Of a stretch of 64,000 bases of DNA, positions 1 to 9,672 are shown one piece after another. Origin of the DNA: Armillaria gallica. Its lineage: Eukaryota > Basidiomycota > Agaricomycetes > Agaricales > Physalacriaceae. The position numbers were made by a program, and so were the translations under genes. A model generated the notes under the pieces. It was not told where the DNA came from. It saw nothing but the letters and a program-made list of their open reading frames with translations, and did no database searches. The stretch spans positions 1,364,001 to 1,428,000 of the forward strand of contig JBANDB010000001.1 in the NCBI GenBank assembly GCA_037576215.1, written 5' to 3'. Position 1 is the stretch's first letter, and the number at the start of each line of letters is the position of its first letter.

Positions 1-1596
1 TCTCGAAATGGTGTGCGGCACTGTTGCACTTGTTCGGTGCCTGCGCTTTGTTGTTTCCATGGGCCCAGGTTCTGCTGCTCCTGCTGCAGCACTTTTTCTT
101 GGATGGCGGCGTGCTTGACTTGGTGTTTGCGTTTTGTTGGTTCCGTTCCATAGGCCCTGCCGTTCCTGCTGCCCCGTGGTTCTTTGAAATTGTGTGCTGC
201 AACATTGCGCGTCCTTGGTGCTTGCGTTTGGTTTCGGTCGTTCCTGCCCTGCCAGTTTTTCGGTCCTCTATGTTACTCGAGGTCCGTGCGTATGGCTGTA
301 TGTTTCACAGTGTCTCACCTTACATGACCACATCCACTTATGACGTGTTACTTCGGAATGCGTCGCTGGTTCTTTGTATTTTTTTCTTCTTTTTTTCACT
401 TGTCCCTATAACACTTTAAATCCGTGAGACGTCCTTGGCTGGCAACTGAGGATATCACAGCGGCATGGAGTGTTGTAGTCTGTGACACGTTTAGTGGCGG
501 CACAGAATCCCGGCGTTCCTTTTTGGGACCTTGTCCGGTTATCTATCTATCTATCTTTCGCCCGTGGCTACTTGACGCATCTCTGGATCCGTTCATCAGC
601 TTCCTATGTGTTTGAGCAATGCTCGAATCCCGATGAACATATAGAACGACGGGGTTCAGTTTATGAGTTGCTAAAATACTGGACGCGGTTGATGCTGATT
701 TTTAGTTAGCTCCCCTCGGGGAATCATTCTATGTACCGGTGCATCTCGTTCCGCCTGATTTCAGCCATTGGACGGTGAGAATATGAACATACTGAAGGAC
801 GCTGTGCTAATAAATATAGAGCAGCTGGTAGCACCATATAACTCACAAGATCTTGCGAGCCCACGCAAGATCCCCGATATTGTCCAGAGATACTGAGCAT
901 ACCGTCCGCCGTGTTTTGTTCTGCTTTTTGACCACAAACCCTCCGGATTAATATATTCTCTCCTAGGCCACACTCCTCCTAGTACCACGGTTATGACATT
1001 ACCTGTCGGTCTCTTGTTTAAGCCACGACCAAAGAATGAAACAAACAGCCAATTGTATCATCACCCATGGAACCATCTACGATACCGCTTCCTCATGATC
1101 GCTATATTGTCGAAGCCAGCAGGTATTACTGGTTTTGTGGAATGCCACTCACTGCCGGGGTCAGTTCCTCGGGAAAGGCAGCTTTTCGTTCCCTTTGTAT
1201 GCCGCAAACGGGATACGGAAAACGCAATACTTGTCTTATTTAGCGCTCCTTTCGCTTACCCAAAGCAACCCTCTGTTCTCCGAATGAAAAGTAGTTTCCT
1301 TTATTCCGACCGCGGGGACACATTTCATTCCTTTTTTCCTGTCCTCTTCCTTCACCGAAAAGGGTACGGGAATTATATCATCTTTCAACTCATTTTTGTG
1401 GACTCACATTTACCATTAGAAGCTCAAATGAAATGTCACAACATTTCGAGGCCTTGTTTTTTCCGCAGGGAAAATGTAGTACCGGCTCTAACAGTGCGTT
1501 CGATCATAATGGAAAAAAGATGATCAACTGTTCCGTAGGCTTCGGTACGTGAGACGATTCCTTTTCTTGGACTCGGAGAATTCCTGCAGCGGTACC
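1..1596. other. No recognisable gene
   Basis: Several open frames exist but none shows a domain or a plausible exon chain. The first 400 bases are rich in T, C and G with imperfect repeats around the word GTTCCTGCTGC, which explains the long open frame there. A short TCTA tetranucleotide run lies near 540-557. I see no promoter or RNA gene before 1597. Confidence 0.5.
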
Positions 1597-1603
1597 TATA
1601 AAA
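1597..1603 (+). promoter_or_regulatory. TATA box of the DUF6533-type gene
   Basis: TATAAAA lies 57 bases before the ATG at 1654, a usual fungal distance. No competing ATG in the gene's frame lies between the two. Confidence 0.55.
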
Positions 1604-1653
1604 CATCGATTCTACTTCGTGATTGAGACTGCCATTCATCTCTGCGAATTGTC

Positions 1654-2891
1654 ATGTCCAATACAGACATTGAACTCCCTAACCCAATCACGCCAGCGCT
1701 GACGTCACAGTTTAAGGTCTCCCTATGCCTGTTCGCTGCTACTCTCGGTGTGAGTCTACTGCATTCTTTCCCGAGCGTGCTCTCACAACTTCGAGTAGGC
1801 ATATCTCTGGGACATTGCAATTAACTTGGAAAACGATTACCAGCTCCTCTTCAAGCACAGAATCAGGTATCCGACTGCAATTTACTACATGTCCAGGTTC
1901 GAATCTTCATCTTTCCTCGTGCATAATCATTGATTGTTTTGACATGGTAGAGTCTTCACCCTAGTTTTCATCCTCATCAACGTCGTAGTCAGAGGTAAAT
2001 AGTGTGTTATCTTAAATGTGTCCTTCCTTACACCCGCTTGCTGCGCAGTAACCGATATTCCCAATTGCAGTGCCTATCAGATTGCCTCGGGAATATGCGC
2101 TGTCCTCTGCCAGACTTTCACGTCGCTCCTTTTCTTCCTTCGAGTCACGGCAATATGGCACAACAACCAATACGTTTTCTTCTTCTTCACCTTTCTCTGG
2201 TTCGGGGTAATCGCAAGTACCATCACTGTTCCTGTGGGCGATCGTGGCGCACACATCGGAACGACGCAGCAGTGCATCAACGTCCGGGTCCCGGAATATG
2301 ACCAGGTGGCCGCTATCTTGCCTCTCATTTTTGACAGTTGCACGTTTATTGCCATCACCTACCGCATCCTCCTGTATACTAGCATTAACGAGGAAACCGC
2401 TCGCGGACGTCTGCGTGCTTTCTTTGGGCGAGGTGTTCCCATTGTTTCCCGCAAACTCCTTCTTGGTGGACAGCAATATTACCTGTATGCTTCTCATTGC
2501 TTTTGCTGTTCTACGATCTCACGAGAACAGTGTTGCAGTATGTGGGAACATTACTTGGCTCATTCTTATCCATGTACCTGGTCTTCCATCGGAGTATTGT
2601 GCAATGTGCACCATTCCAATCCTTGCTGTCATCAATGCTATGGCGTGCATTGTTTTCCGAAAGATTAAACTCGGGCTCATAACGTCAGATGGGACAGTGT
2701 TGGCAACATTCCACACTGCTTCCGATCTAGCTGGTACTACTAGTCTTCATCGATCCACCCCGCTTCACTGCCAGTCAATGAACACAGTCACCGGCTCACC
2801 GACATTTGATGTCGAGGGCCAGGAGGCAAAGAGTGCGGGGATGAGGCTTCAAACCTTGGGCGCGAATGATGCAGGAGACGGCGCATTATGA
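1654..2891 (+). CDS. DUF6533-type seven-transmembrane protein
   Basis: Five exons join into 345 codons without a stop: 1654-1749, 1799-1896, 1951-1994, 2049-2484 and 2531-2891. All four introns are GT-AG and 46-54 bases long. The first exons hold the DUF6533 segment (LWDIAINLENDY followed by a hydrophobic helix TLVFILINVVV), and the long fourth exon has further membrane helices (LRVTAIWHNN, FFFFTFLWFGVIAS). The family signature near the end reads RKLLLGGQQYY, then PSEYCAMCTIPILAVINAMAC. The C-terminus of about 70 residues is polar. This family is abundant and rapidly duplicated in Agaricomycetes; its function is unknown, with a receptor or sensor role only guessed. The acceptor at 2530 was chosen over the one at 2538 because it restores the family motif in frame. 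Confidence 0.85.
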
Positions 2892-3460
2892 TGACGACGA
2901 CTTCCCTGTCAAGCCTTCCCCTCTTATCTTCAAGATATATCTTCTCTGAAGCCTCTGGCCCTCTTTTCAGCGTTTCAGTAGTCGGAACATGATCAGTTGT
3001 AGTATATCCTTAGTTTGCCCGCATGATATCATGTTTTCTTCTCAATGCAAATCTATTTAGTATTTACTAGAGTATTTTGTCTCGTACCCGTAAGAGTTGT
3101 ACCAAAATCGAACTTGAAACACTGAAAGGTCCAATAAAGGTCGTCAAAGATGCCAATCTGGGAACAAGCGGCGTGCGAAAGGCTGTTTCGCTTCTGGTGA
3201 GCTGGAGTTGGAGGGAGCAAAGGCTGTGTATGAATTTTCGGATCCATACTAACTTGGATATGAGGCTTCTATAGGGAAGCGTGTCACAGGACGCAGGACG
3301 GAAGGTTTCCTGTCATAAAGAGGCGGACTTCTGGATGCAGGCCGACGATTTCTTCCGCCAGGTTCTACCAGTCTGCCTCGAGAACTGAGCGCACCGGACA
3401 GAAAGAGCGATTGACTTCATGGCTTTTCAGCCGTCCCAGGACGAAGACGCTTTGCAGGAG
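2892..3460. other. Intergenic, nothing recognised
   Basis: This is the 3' side of the DUF6533 gene and the worn-out end of the BRR2-like copy that follows. Minus-strand frames at 3053-3247 may be further BRR2 C-terminal debris, but I could not match them. Confidence 0.4.
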
Positions 3461-3639
3461 GGGTGTGGAGACGAGCTAGGTTGACTTCTTCGCATGTTGG
3501 CGAAGGACGAAGAACAGCTGCAGGCCGCGGCAATGTTTGACAGGGTGTACTTGATGTAGTTTCGGTATGCTCTTGTGCAACTGTAAGTGGATATGGATGT
3601 ACGGCTTGTGACTACACCTGAAGCACCTGGTTGAAATCA

Positions 3640-4870
3640 CACGAAAGCAATAAAAACGCGAATTTGCTTGCCTCTGAGTGCGCCGCGCCGACAAACCTTC
3701 GTCTTCATTGTACCGCACCCAGTTAGGCGGAGAAGTAATCATGATGCGAAGGCAAAGACTGGAATGAGACAAGGGCCAAGGAGGTTTTTGTGTGGAAGAC
3801 ATAAGGATTATAGATAGTAGTAGGAGTGAGAAGACGCTGCACGAACCTAAGCGAAATTTGAGGATAGCATGAGAGGACGCCCCATCCATTCACCCAGATC
3901 GCGCGCGGGTTCGGTCAGAGATGATGGGAAACAGCTCATACTAACGACCCTTCTCCAGGTTGTAGATCTGGCCAGATGATGATCGCATAGCAAAGCTTGG
4001 AATCCTTGACGTCGTTGACTTCGTCGGACAGAATTTCCCGTGTAGCACCGTCAGCTTTGATAAATAGATTAATCATCTGTCTCCACCGCGATGTCCCTCA
4101 AGAATTTCTCCGTGTTTGCGAGTGCACGAAAACCAGTCTTTGGTCCTGGTCGAGGACGTTCCGTGGCAGGCTTCGTTCACCGTTTGACCGTCTTCTTTTC
4201 ACAGTACCCTCAATGAAAGGTTGCTGCAGCCCGCAAGGTTGATATAAGGCGTCGAAGTGGAGGCAAGTGGGGACACCATTGGAGAAGGAGGCAGACAAGT
4301 CGACAAGGTGCACACACTCGTTAATTTGCTCCATGCGGCAGGCTGTTCGAATATAGATGCTCTCCAGAACTGAACCACGTCCATTGCGAAGGAAGCGGAT
4401 ATCATAGATGACTCGGATGAGGCGAACGAGTTGGAGAGCTCGTTTGGAATTGTACACTCGGTAACCTCGGTCTAGATATCAAGGAACAGTTAGCTACGAA
4501 ATCAAGATGCAACTGAGCATGTCTACCATAGTAAAGCTTTCTGGGAACGCGAAGCTTGGAAACTGTGAACGGGCGTGCCTTCGACTGATGATCTTCCCCT
4601 ATTTCGCGAAGAATCCAGCCTATGCCCTTCCGCATAGCAACTTCAACGTTGACATGACCATTCGCATGAGCTTGGTGGACCAGACAATGACGCGAACATT
4701 GTCGAAACTGTAGTAATCGAAGAGCTCCATAAGGTTGGACTCGGAATCAGGAATGAAGAGTATGGAGGAAGCTTTGTCGGCAGCCAGCACTGAGTACAAC
4801 TCAGGGATCGACGATGTCCTTGTCGACTTTGGATTTTGCAGATCCAACGCCTCTGCGCCAACTGGCTGCC
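3640..4870 (-). pseudogene. BRR2: BRR2-like spliceosomal helicase pseudogene, copy A
   Basis: Brr2 is the U5 snRNP Ski2-like RNA helicase that unwinds U4/U6. Reading down the minus strand, pieces appear in the family's order but in shifting frames. First comes the N-terminal region (ELYSVLAADKASSILFIP, LMELFDYYSFDNV, IVWSTKLM, then GIGWILREIGEDHQSKAR). Next is the start of helicase cassette 1 (FTVSKLRVP, then a 55-nt intron at 4472-4526), then LVRLIRVIYDIRF, GSVLESI, LHFDALYQPCGLQQPFI and LDQDQRLVFVHS around 4100-4450. IYNLEKGR follows near 3955, and DLGEWMG and SHAILKF of cassette 2 near 3880-3910. Hundreds of codons are missing between the pieces, and stops and frame changes are frequent. 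It cannot make a helicase. Naming is from remembered family motifs. Confidence 0.8.
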
Positions 4871-5089
4871 ATCCTCAGGTGCAGCCTCGCCCTCTTCGTC
4901 ATCGGTGTCCGACTATAAGTCCAGTAACCTCTTGCCAGCGTCACCGGGTTCGGGGCTGGTGCATAGGACAGTCACGCACTTATGTGGCGCAGACCTTCTC
5001 ACGTTCCCACCATCACCACGACACCGCGGAACCCATCAACGAGCACCAACATGTACCAAAGTCACAAGCAGGTCGTCAGACCCAACTGC

Positions 5090-5960
5090 TGCTCCGGTCT
5101 AATCATTCAAGAAAGGTCTGCCCACTGGCACGCCCTTTGCCTCCTGCCCACGTACACTGCATATTTGCTCGTCGCTCGAAATTGTAACGAATCCTGATGG
5201 ACGTGTAGGTCGACGAACTCGAAACTTTCTCTTCATGGGCCTGTTGGGGCCATGGGCATTGGGCAGCCAGTGCTGACGCACTGACGTCTCGTTAGCGCTC
5301 CTCAAAGTATGGGAGAATATTTGGGCCTCATGAGAAGGGCCGCTCCAGGCATTGGATGGTGCCGGTGAGCAGCTGTTCGGACCTGCTTCCCTCGTCATTC
5401 TAACGTACATTATTGTCAGCTACCAGTCGACGTGTGCAGTGCGGCCCCATCACTTATTATCCTCCCCTCTTGCACACTTTCACAACTCTACTAGAAGACT
5501 ACAGCTTTCACCATTTGATTCATTCCGCTTATTCCTCGACCAACAACCGGCTACTTCGTCGACTGCCAGACCATGGCTGGAGATCTCCATCTCTCCCCTT
5601 GACCCTCTGTGAACGCCTCTCTAGGCGCGATGTTATTGTCACTGTCCGTGCCAGGGTTAGCCAGTCTCACATTTTACGATGAATGGGACTCTCATATCCC
5701 AATGCGAACCCGGTTGGAGGTACCAGCGATACATCGGCTCGATATCATTGACGGCTTCGCCAGGTCCTTGTCCTGTAACCGTCGCTCTGCACATTGTTCT
5801 GGGGCCCATCAATCGACTTCATGATCTTACCAAGCTACCCACATTTTTCACCTTCCCTCCGGGTCCCCCCATCTCCTGGCACATCCGGTGTTCGTTGGGA
5901 TGGGCTCGAGAGATGGCATGCAGATATTATTAGGGGCGACTTCATGAACAGCTTGTCTGA
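5090..5960. repeat. Segment duplicated near 26.6-27.2 kb (5' flank of BRR2-like copies)
   Basis: Diverged but colinear similarity to 26560-27200. Examples are CGTCGCTCGAAAT followed by CGACGAATCCTG-like words, ACCATGGCTGGAG, TCTCTAGGCG and GGCTCGATATCA, in the same order and spacing. In both places the segment lies directly upstream of an N-terminal BRR2-like fragment on the minus strand. It probably holds the shared promoter region and the start of a divergent plus-strand neighbour gene. That neighbour is not readable as a protein here: stops follow soon after the shared ATG. Confidence 0.55.
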
Positions 5961-7063
5961 TACCGAAGCCGCTCACAGATCTCCGAGGTATGTAACAACT
6001 CGTTGGGATCGAATCTCTATTGACTCGCGAGATCAGTCAGTGCTTCGCGTTTCTGCATTTTAATTTTTCGGTAGGCGGTTGATTGGGACGGAATCTGCGA
6101 ATACGATGTGAAGCGAATTCACGTTACCGAGCCACTTCATTGCCAACTACGACGACGACATTCGCCTTAGGAGAGCTATTCTGTGAGCTGATCACGAAGG
6201 GCCGTTATATCCAAAGTTAGCGAGGCGACTTCTGATGAAGGAGCGAGAACCACAGTCGTCTTCATGGATTAATTCCATTTGGTATGCGTCTAACGACGAC
6301 GTTTTCAATTATCGGCAGCGATACTCCCGCCCTGGTAGGTCCAGGACTGTGCCATGGACAATCTATCGGACGTATCGCTCCTTCGCAAGCGACTCTTATG
6401 GTTAAAGTTATCCCTCCGTGGTGAAGAGGATATGGCGAAAGATCGCGGCGTCTCCAAACAATGACGGCACATCGATGTTACCGGATCCTCAGTATTAATC
6501 TCGTACGCAGTGATAAACTCTTCGGAGCTCAGGCCATCCTACCATATGTAGCGAAAACTGATCCGTGTTTGGCAGGTCCGTAGACGGAGGAGACTGGTCG
6601 TCGCTCCTGGTTGGATTATTTGAGAGGTTTCCAAAAACTTACTAGATATCGGAGCACGCCTATTCCAAGTAGCGCTCATTGATAAACCTATATGTGTCGC
6701 CCTGGATAAGAATATATGCCTTTGACCTAATTCTACCAGTCTTTCGCATAATAAACTTTTTCTCAGACTCCAAGCCAACATTCCCGATTCAAGCGAACAA
6801 GCTGCTCCTTGTGGTCTGGCCCTAATGCATTTATGAGCGAAAGAGGATAAAGACTTCCGCAAGGAAGGTCACACGAAGGAAGGATCAAGTCGGAGGATTT
6901 GAACTGCGACGTGGCACTGCCTACCTCGAGGCAAACAGCCCTTCGTTTAGCACTCCCTCAACTGCATATCCTTTCGAGCCTCCTACATTATGGAATTTTA
7001 TACTCATATGGAGATGCAATCATCCATTGATGAGGGTACTTTTGTCTCTCGTAAACGTGAAGC
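5961..7063. other. Intergenic, no supported gene
   Basis: Short frames occur on both strands (for example minus 6539-6862), but none carries a recognisable motif or a convincing splice chain. The last part is the upstream region of the HET gene; no clear TATA box was seen. Confidence 0.4.
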
Positions 7064-8767
7064 ATGGCCTCTGAGGGTAAGTTAGCCAGCAAACAAACCG
7101 AGGGGAGATTAATAACATATTTCCAGGATATCTCTTTGCCTGAAATCACCATCTCCGCCTTCACTGAGACAGGCCAAGCAGAAACATTGACCATTGTTCC
7201 CAAGCAACAGGCATACACCGGTAGAATACCTGTGATATCATCTTGCCTTGCTGACACTCCCTGTGCTACCCTCGGCATTCGGGGTGTCTTGGATCAACTT
7301 AACCGTACACTTGGAACATCATACACCCGGGACACATTGAAACTATCAGACCTTGCCCAACATCTTGAAATTTACTTCATAGACACCAGTAATGGCTATG
7401 ACTTTGGCACCATGTATAGCCGCCTTCGCCGAGCATGGTACTGTTCAAACACCCATGACTGGAGCATATCGCATAAGGAAAAGGCGGACAGCCGGATGCG
7501 ACAAAAAGCGCTTGTTAAAAACCAGATCATCAATCCACAGTTACCACCTCGACATGTCTGGGATCTGTACAGTAATCGGGTGGTGCCATACTGGATCATG
7601 AACGGCCCTGCTGGCAGTGACCGTACCATGCCTTGGCCAATATCACATGCATGGATGGATAAGAAGGATTGTGTTGATGTGTGGACACCCATCAATGAAT
7701 ATCGATGGCCTGTTCCCATCCCAAAAGACACCAGCCTGGACCTTATCCGCATTGAGATGCTTAATCTTGGGGCAGAGTATGTATGGTTGGATGTTCTCTG
7801 TTTGAGACAGGTGGGTAGATTGGAGGAGGATGTGCGTGTGGAAGAGTGGAAGGTTGATGTGCCTACCATCGGAGCTGTGTACCAATGTTCAAGTTCTGTC
7901 CCGGTGGTGTGTTACTTGAGTGGGCTGGGACTGCCTTTAAGTTTAAAGGAGGGTGACTTGGATAGTAATCGGTCTTGGTTTCGACATGCATGGACTCTAC
8001 AGGAGGTTGGCATAAACAAGGTGTTTGCTGGGGACACACCAGATGGACCATTGCATGCTAAGCCAATAGATGAGAATGGGAATTATGAGACTGAGCTGTT
8101 GACCAGGTTTCACAAGCAGCTGATATCTATGCATCACATTCCTTATGGTGATGTGTTTGCTGCACTGAAGGGCATGCAGTACAGGGTGTCAACCAATCCA
8201 GTGGACAAAGTTGCAGGACTGGCATTTTGTTTGAGGTTGAAGACAATACCTTCATATGATGGGACTCAGTCTGTTGAGGAGGCATGGACAGCACTGGTGA
8301 ATTCAATGCATCCAGGGCATCAGGGGAAGTTTTTTTCTGAGTATCCTGAAGCTGGAAATGCAGGTACAAAATGGAGACCATCATGGGACCAGGTTATGAA
8401 AAATTTGCTCACAGAAGATGACCCCTTCAATGGTATCATTGTCAATCAGAGTTTGGATGGCAGAAGCTACTGTAATGCACTCTGCATTGAAGAGGGGTTC
8501 ATTCAGGGATTAGCTGTTGTGGAAGGGGGTGATCGGCATGGAGAGTTGATTGCTAAAGACAAGAATGGGGTAGAACATGCATTTGACATCACAGCCACCC
8601 ACAAGCACCCAATACCTGAAGACATGTACACACTGATTTGTACTACTGTGTGGATCTGGCATCGTAAATGGGTTATCGGGAGAAGACTGTCAGGGAGAAT
8701 GTTTGAGAAAGTGGCCGTGTTGGAATTGACCAATTGTAAGACCCGAACTTCAATCAAAGGTGAATAG
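7064..8767 (+). CDS. HET-domain protein, C-terminus replaced by an LTR insertion
   Basis: A single exon from ATG gives 567 residues. The HET (heterokaryon incompatibility) domain spans about residues 190-315, with the block ISHAWMDKKDCVDVW, then AEYVWLDVLCLRQ, and later WFRHAWTLQEVG. HET proteins act in non-self recognition in filamentous fungi; this one's partner is unknown. The first 557 codons (to 8734) are native. At 8735 the left LTR of the retroelement begins, so the last ten residues and the TAG stop come from LTR sequence. The missing 21-codon tail with its own stop sits beyond the element at 17772-17837 in matching frame. Whether the altered protein still works is unknown. The HET assignment is firm; the domain borders are approximate. 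Confidence 0.88.
   Translation: MASEGKLASKQTEGRLITYFQDISLPEITISAFTETGQAETLTIVPKQQAYTGRIPVISSCLADTPCATLGIRGVLDQLNRTLGTSYTRDTLKLSDLAQHLEIYFIDTSNGYDFGTMYSRLRRAWYCSNTHDWSISHKEKADSRMRQKALVKNQIINPQLPPRHVWDLYSNRVVPYWIMNGPAGSDRTMPWPISHAWMDKKDCVDVWTPINEYRWPVPIPKDTSLDLIRIEMLNLGAEYVWLDVLCLRQVGRLEEDVRVEEWKVDVPTIGAVYQCSSSVPVVCYLSGLGLPLSLKEGDLDSNRSWFRHAWTLQEVGINKVFAGDTPDGPLHAKPIDENGNYETELLTRFHKQLISMHHIPYGDVFAALKGMQYRVSTNPVDKVAGLAFCLRLKTIPSYDGTQSVEEAWTALVNSMHPGHQGKFFSEYPEAGNAGTKWRPSWDQVMKNLLTEDDPFNGIIVNQSLDGRSYCNALCIEEGFIQGLAVVEGGDRHGELIAKDKNGVEHAFDITATHKHPIPEDMYTLICTTVWIWHRKWVIGRRLSGRMFEKVAVLELTNCKTRTSIKGE
8730..8734. repeat. Target site duplication, left
   Basis: CCAAT directly precedes the left LTR and is repeated at 17767-17771. 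Five bases is the usual Ty3/gypsy length. Confidence 0.95.
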
Positions 8768-9304
8768 ATCAGCTGTATCGCGTTCGTACAGTCACCGTCT
8801 AGCCCTTGTGATGATTGACGCCCAAGACTCACTTTAGGAGCTCTTAGCAGTAGATAAAGGAGTGTGTTTCGGTATGAATAAACTTTAGCTCAAAGCTAGG
8901 GAAATACAGGCTTTGAGTAAGCTACTTATATACTAAAGTGAGGGTCTGTAAATGGTACTAAGAAGTGACTACTGTGTTAGAAAGTGAATAAGCCGATTAC
9001 ACGGTAACCGAGAAATGGTACTAAGAAGTGACTACTGTGTTAGAAAGTGAATAAGCCAAATACACGGTAGCCAAGAATAACACGTATCCAGTACGCGTTT
9101 AGCACACATCGCTTCGTGTCTGGCACACGGGTCATTGATACCCCTTTGTCGAGTACACGTCAACCGAGCTTGTGACGTGATAGCGATGTGAAGATTTATG
9201 AAGACTCTCCGAGAGTTGCGGGTCTAAAGATCGTGGGTGAGTAAGCATCTTATCTTATCTTCCAAAGATTAGATAAGATGCTTGAAAACGAATAAATCGT
9301 AACA
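8735..9304 (-). repeat. 3' LTR (left copy)
   Basis: It is 570 bp and aligns end to end with 17197-17766 with five substitutions and no gaps. Inside are two tandem 63-bp units starting at 8950 and 9013. A hairpin lies near one edge (GCATCTTATCT at 9245-9255 pairing with AGATAAGATGC at 9271-9281). Confidence 0.97.
8950..9075. repeat. Two tandem 63-bp units inside the LTR
   Basis: Both units begin AAATGGTACTAAGAAGTGAC; the second starts at 9013. They differ at a few positions near their ends. The same pair is present in the other LTR at 17412-17537. Confidence 0.9.
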
Positions 9305-9307
9305 TTA

Positions 9308-9317
9308 CCCCCCCCCT
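9308..9317 (-). other. Polypurine tract
   Basis: In the element's sense a run of nine G (preceded by A) lies three bases from the 3' LTR. This is the expected place of the plus-strand primer for reverse transcription. Confidence 0.7.
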
Positions 9318-9672
9318 AAGGCAGGTGTCCCAACTGCTAGTAAATCCGAGTTCCGTCTGCTTCATCGTCATTCCGTCCCCAGAGACATCTAGTGTTTCGG
9401 AGAAATGCCATACGCGCTGCAGCTTGTCCCAAAGGCCTTGTACGCCCAGAGGGAGAGGGGACTTTTCGTATGGTGGTGACGGGAGTGGCAAACTAGACTT
9501 CGGACGCCGGTTGGACCCATCCGATTATTGAGCGCTTTTTAGTAGGATATTGGTCATCTTGGAAATCGTGAGCGAAAGGAAGCATGAAGGAGGACATGAG
9601 GCATTTTGTCGTTAGAAGTCGTGAATGAGGGCCTGTTGGCTATCCCCCATTATAGGGCTCGACTGTGTTTGT

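Noticed and set aside
24..419. Open frame of 131 codons at the window start
   Set aside because: The translation is low-complexity (Leu, Phe, Val, Cys rich) and comes from imperfect GTTCCTGCTG-type repeats; no domain or splice support.
2012..2497. 161-codon minus-strand frame opposite the DUF6533 gene
   Set aside because: It is the shadow of the spliced plus-strand gene, whose five exons join cleanly and carry family motifs.
6880..6920. TTTGAACTGCGAC, resembling the T-arm of a minus-strand tRNA
   Set aside because: The five-base stems on either side of the loop do not pair, and no acceptor or anticodon arm is nearby.
7396..7869. 157-codon minus-strand frame inside the HET gene
   Set aside because: Antisense shadow; the sense strand has a clear HET domain.
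9255..9491. Minus-strand frame across the LTR edge
   Set aside because: It spans the polypurine tract and LTR boundary and has no coding features.
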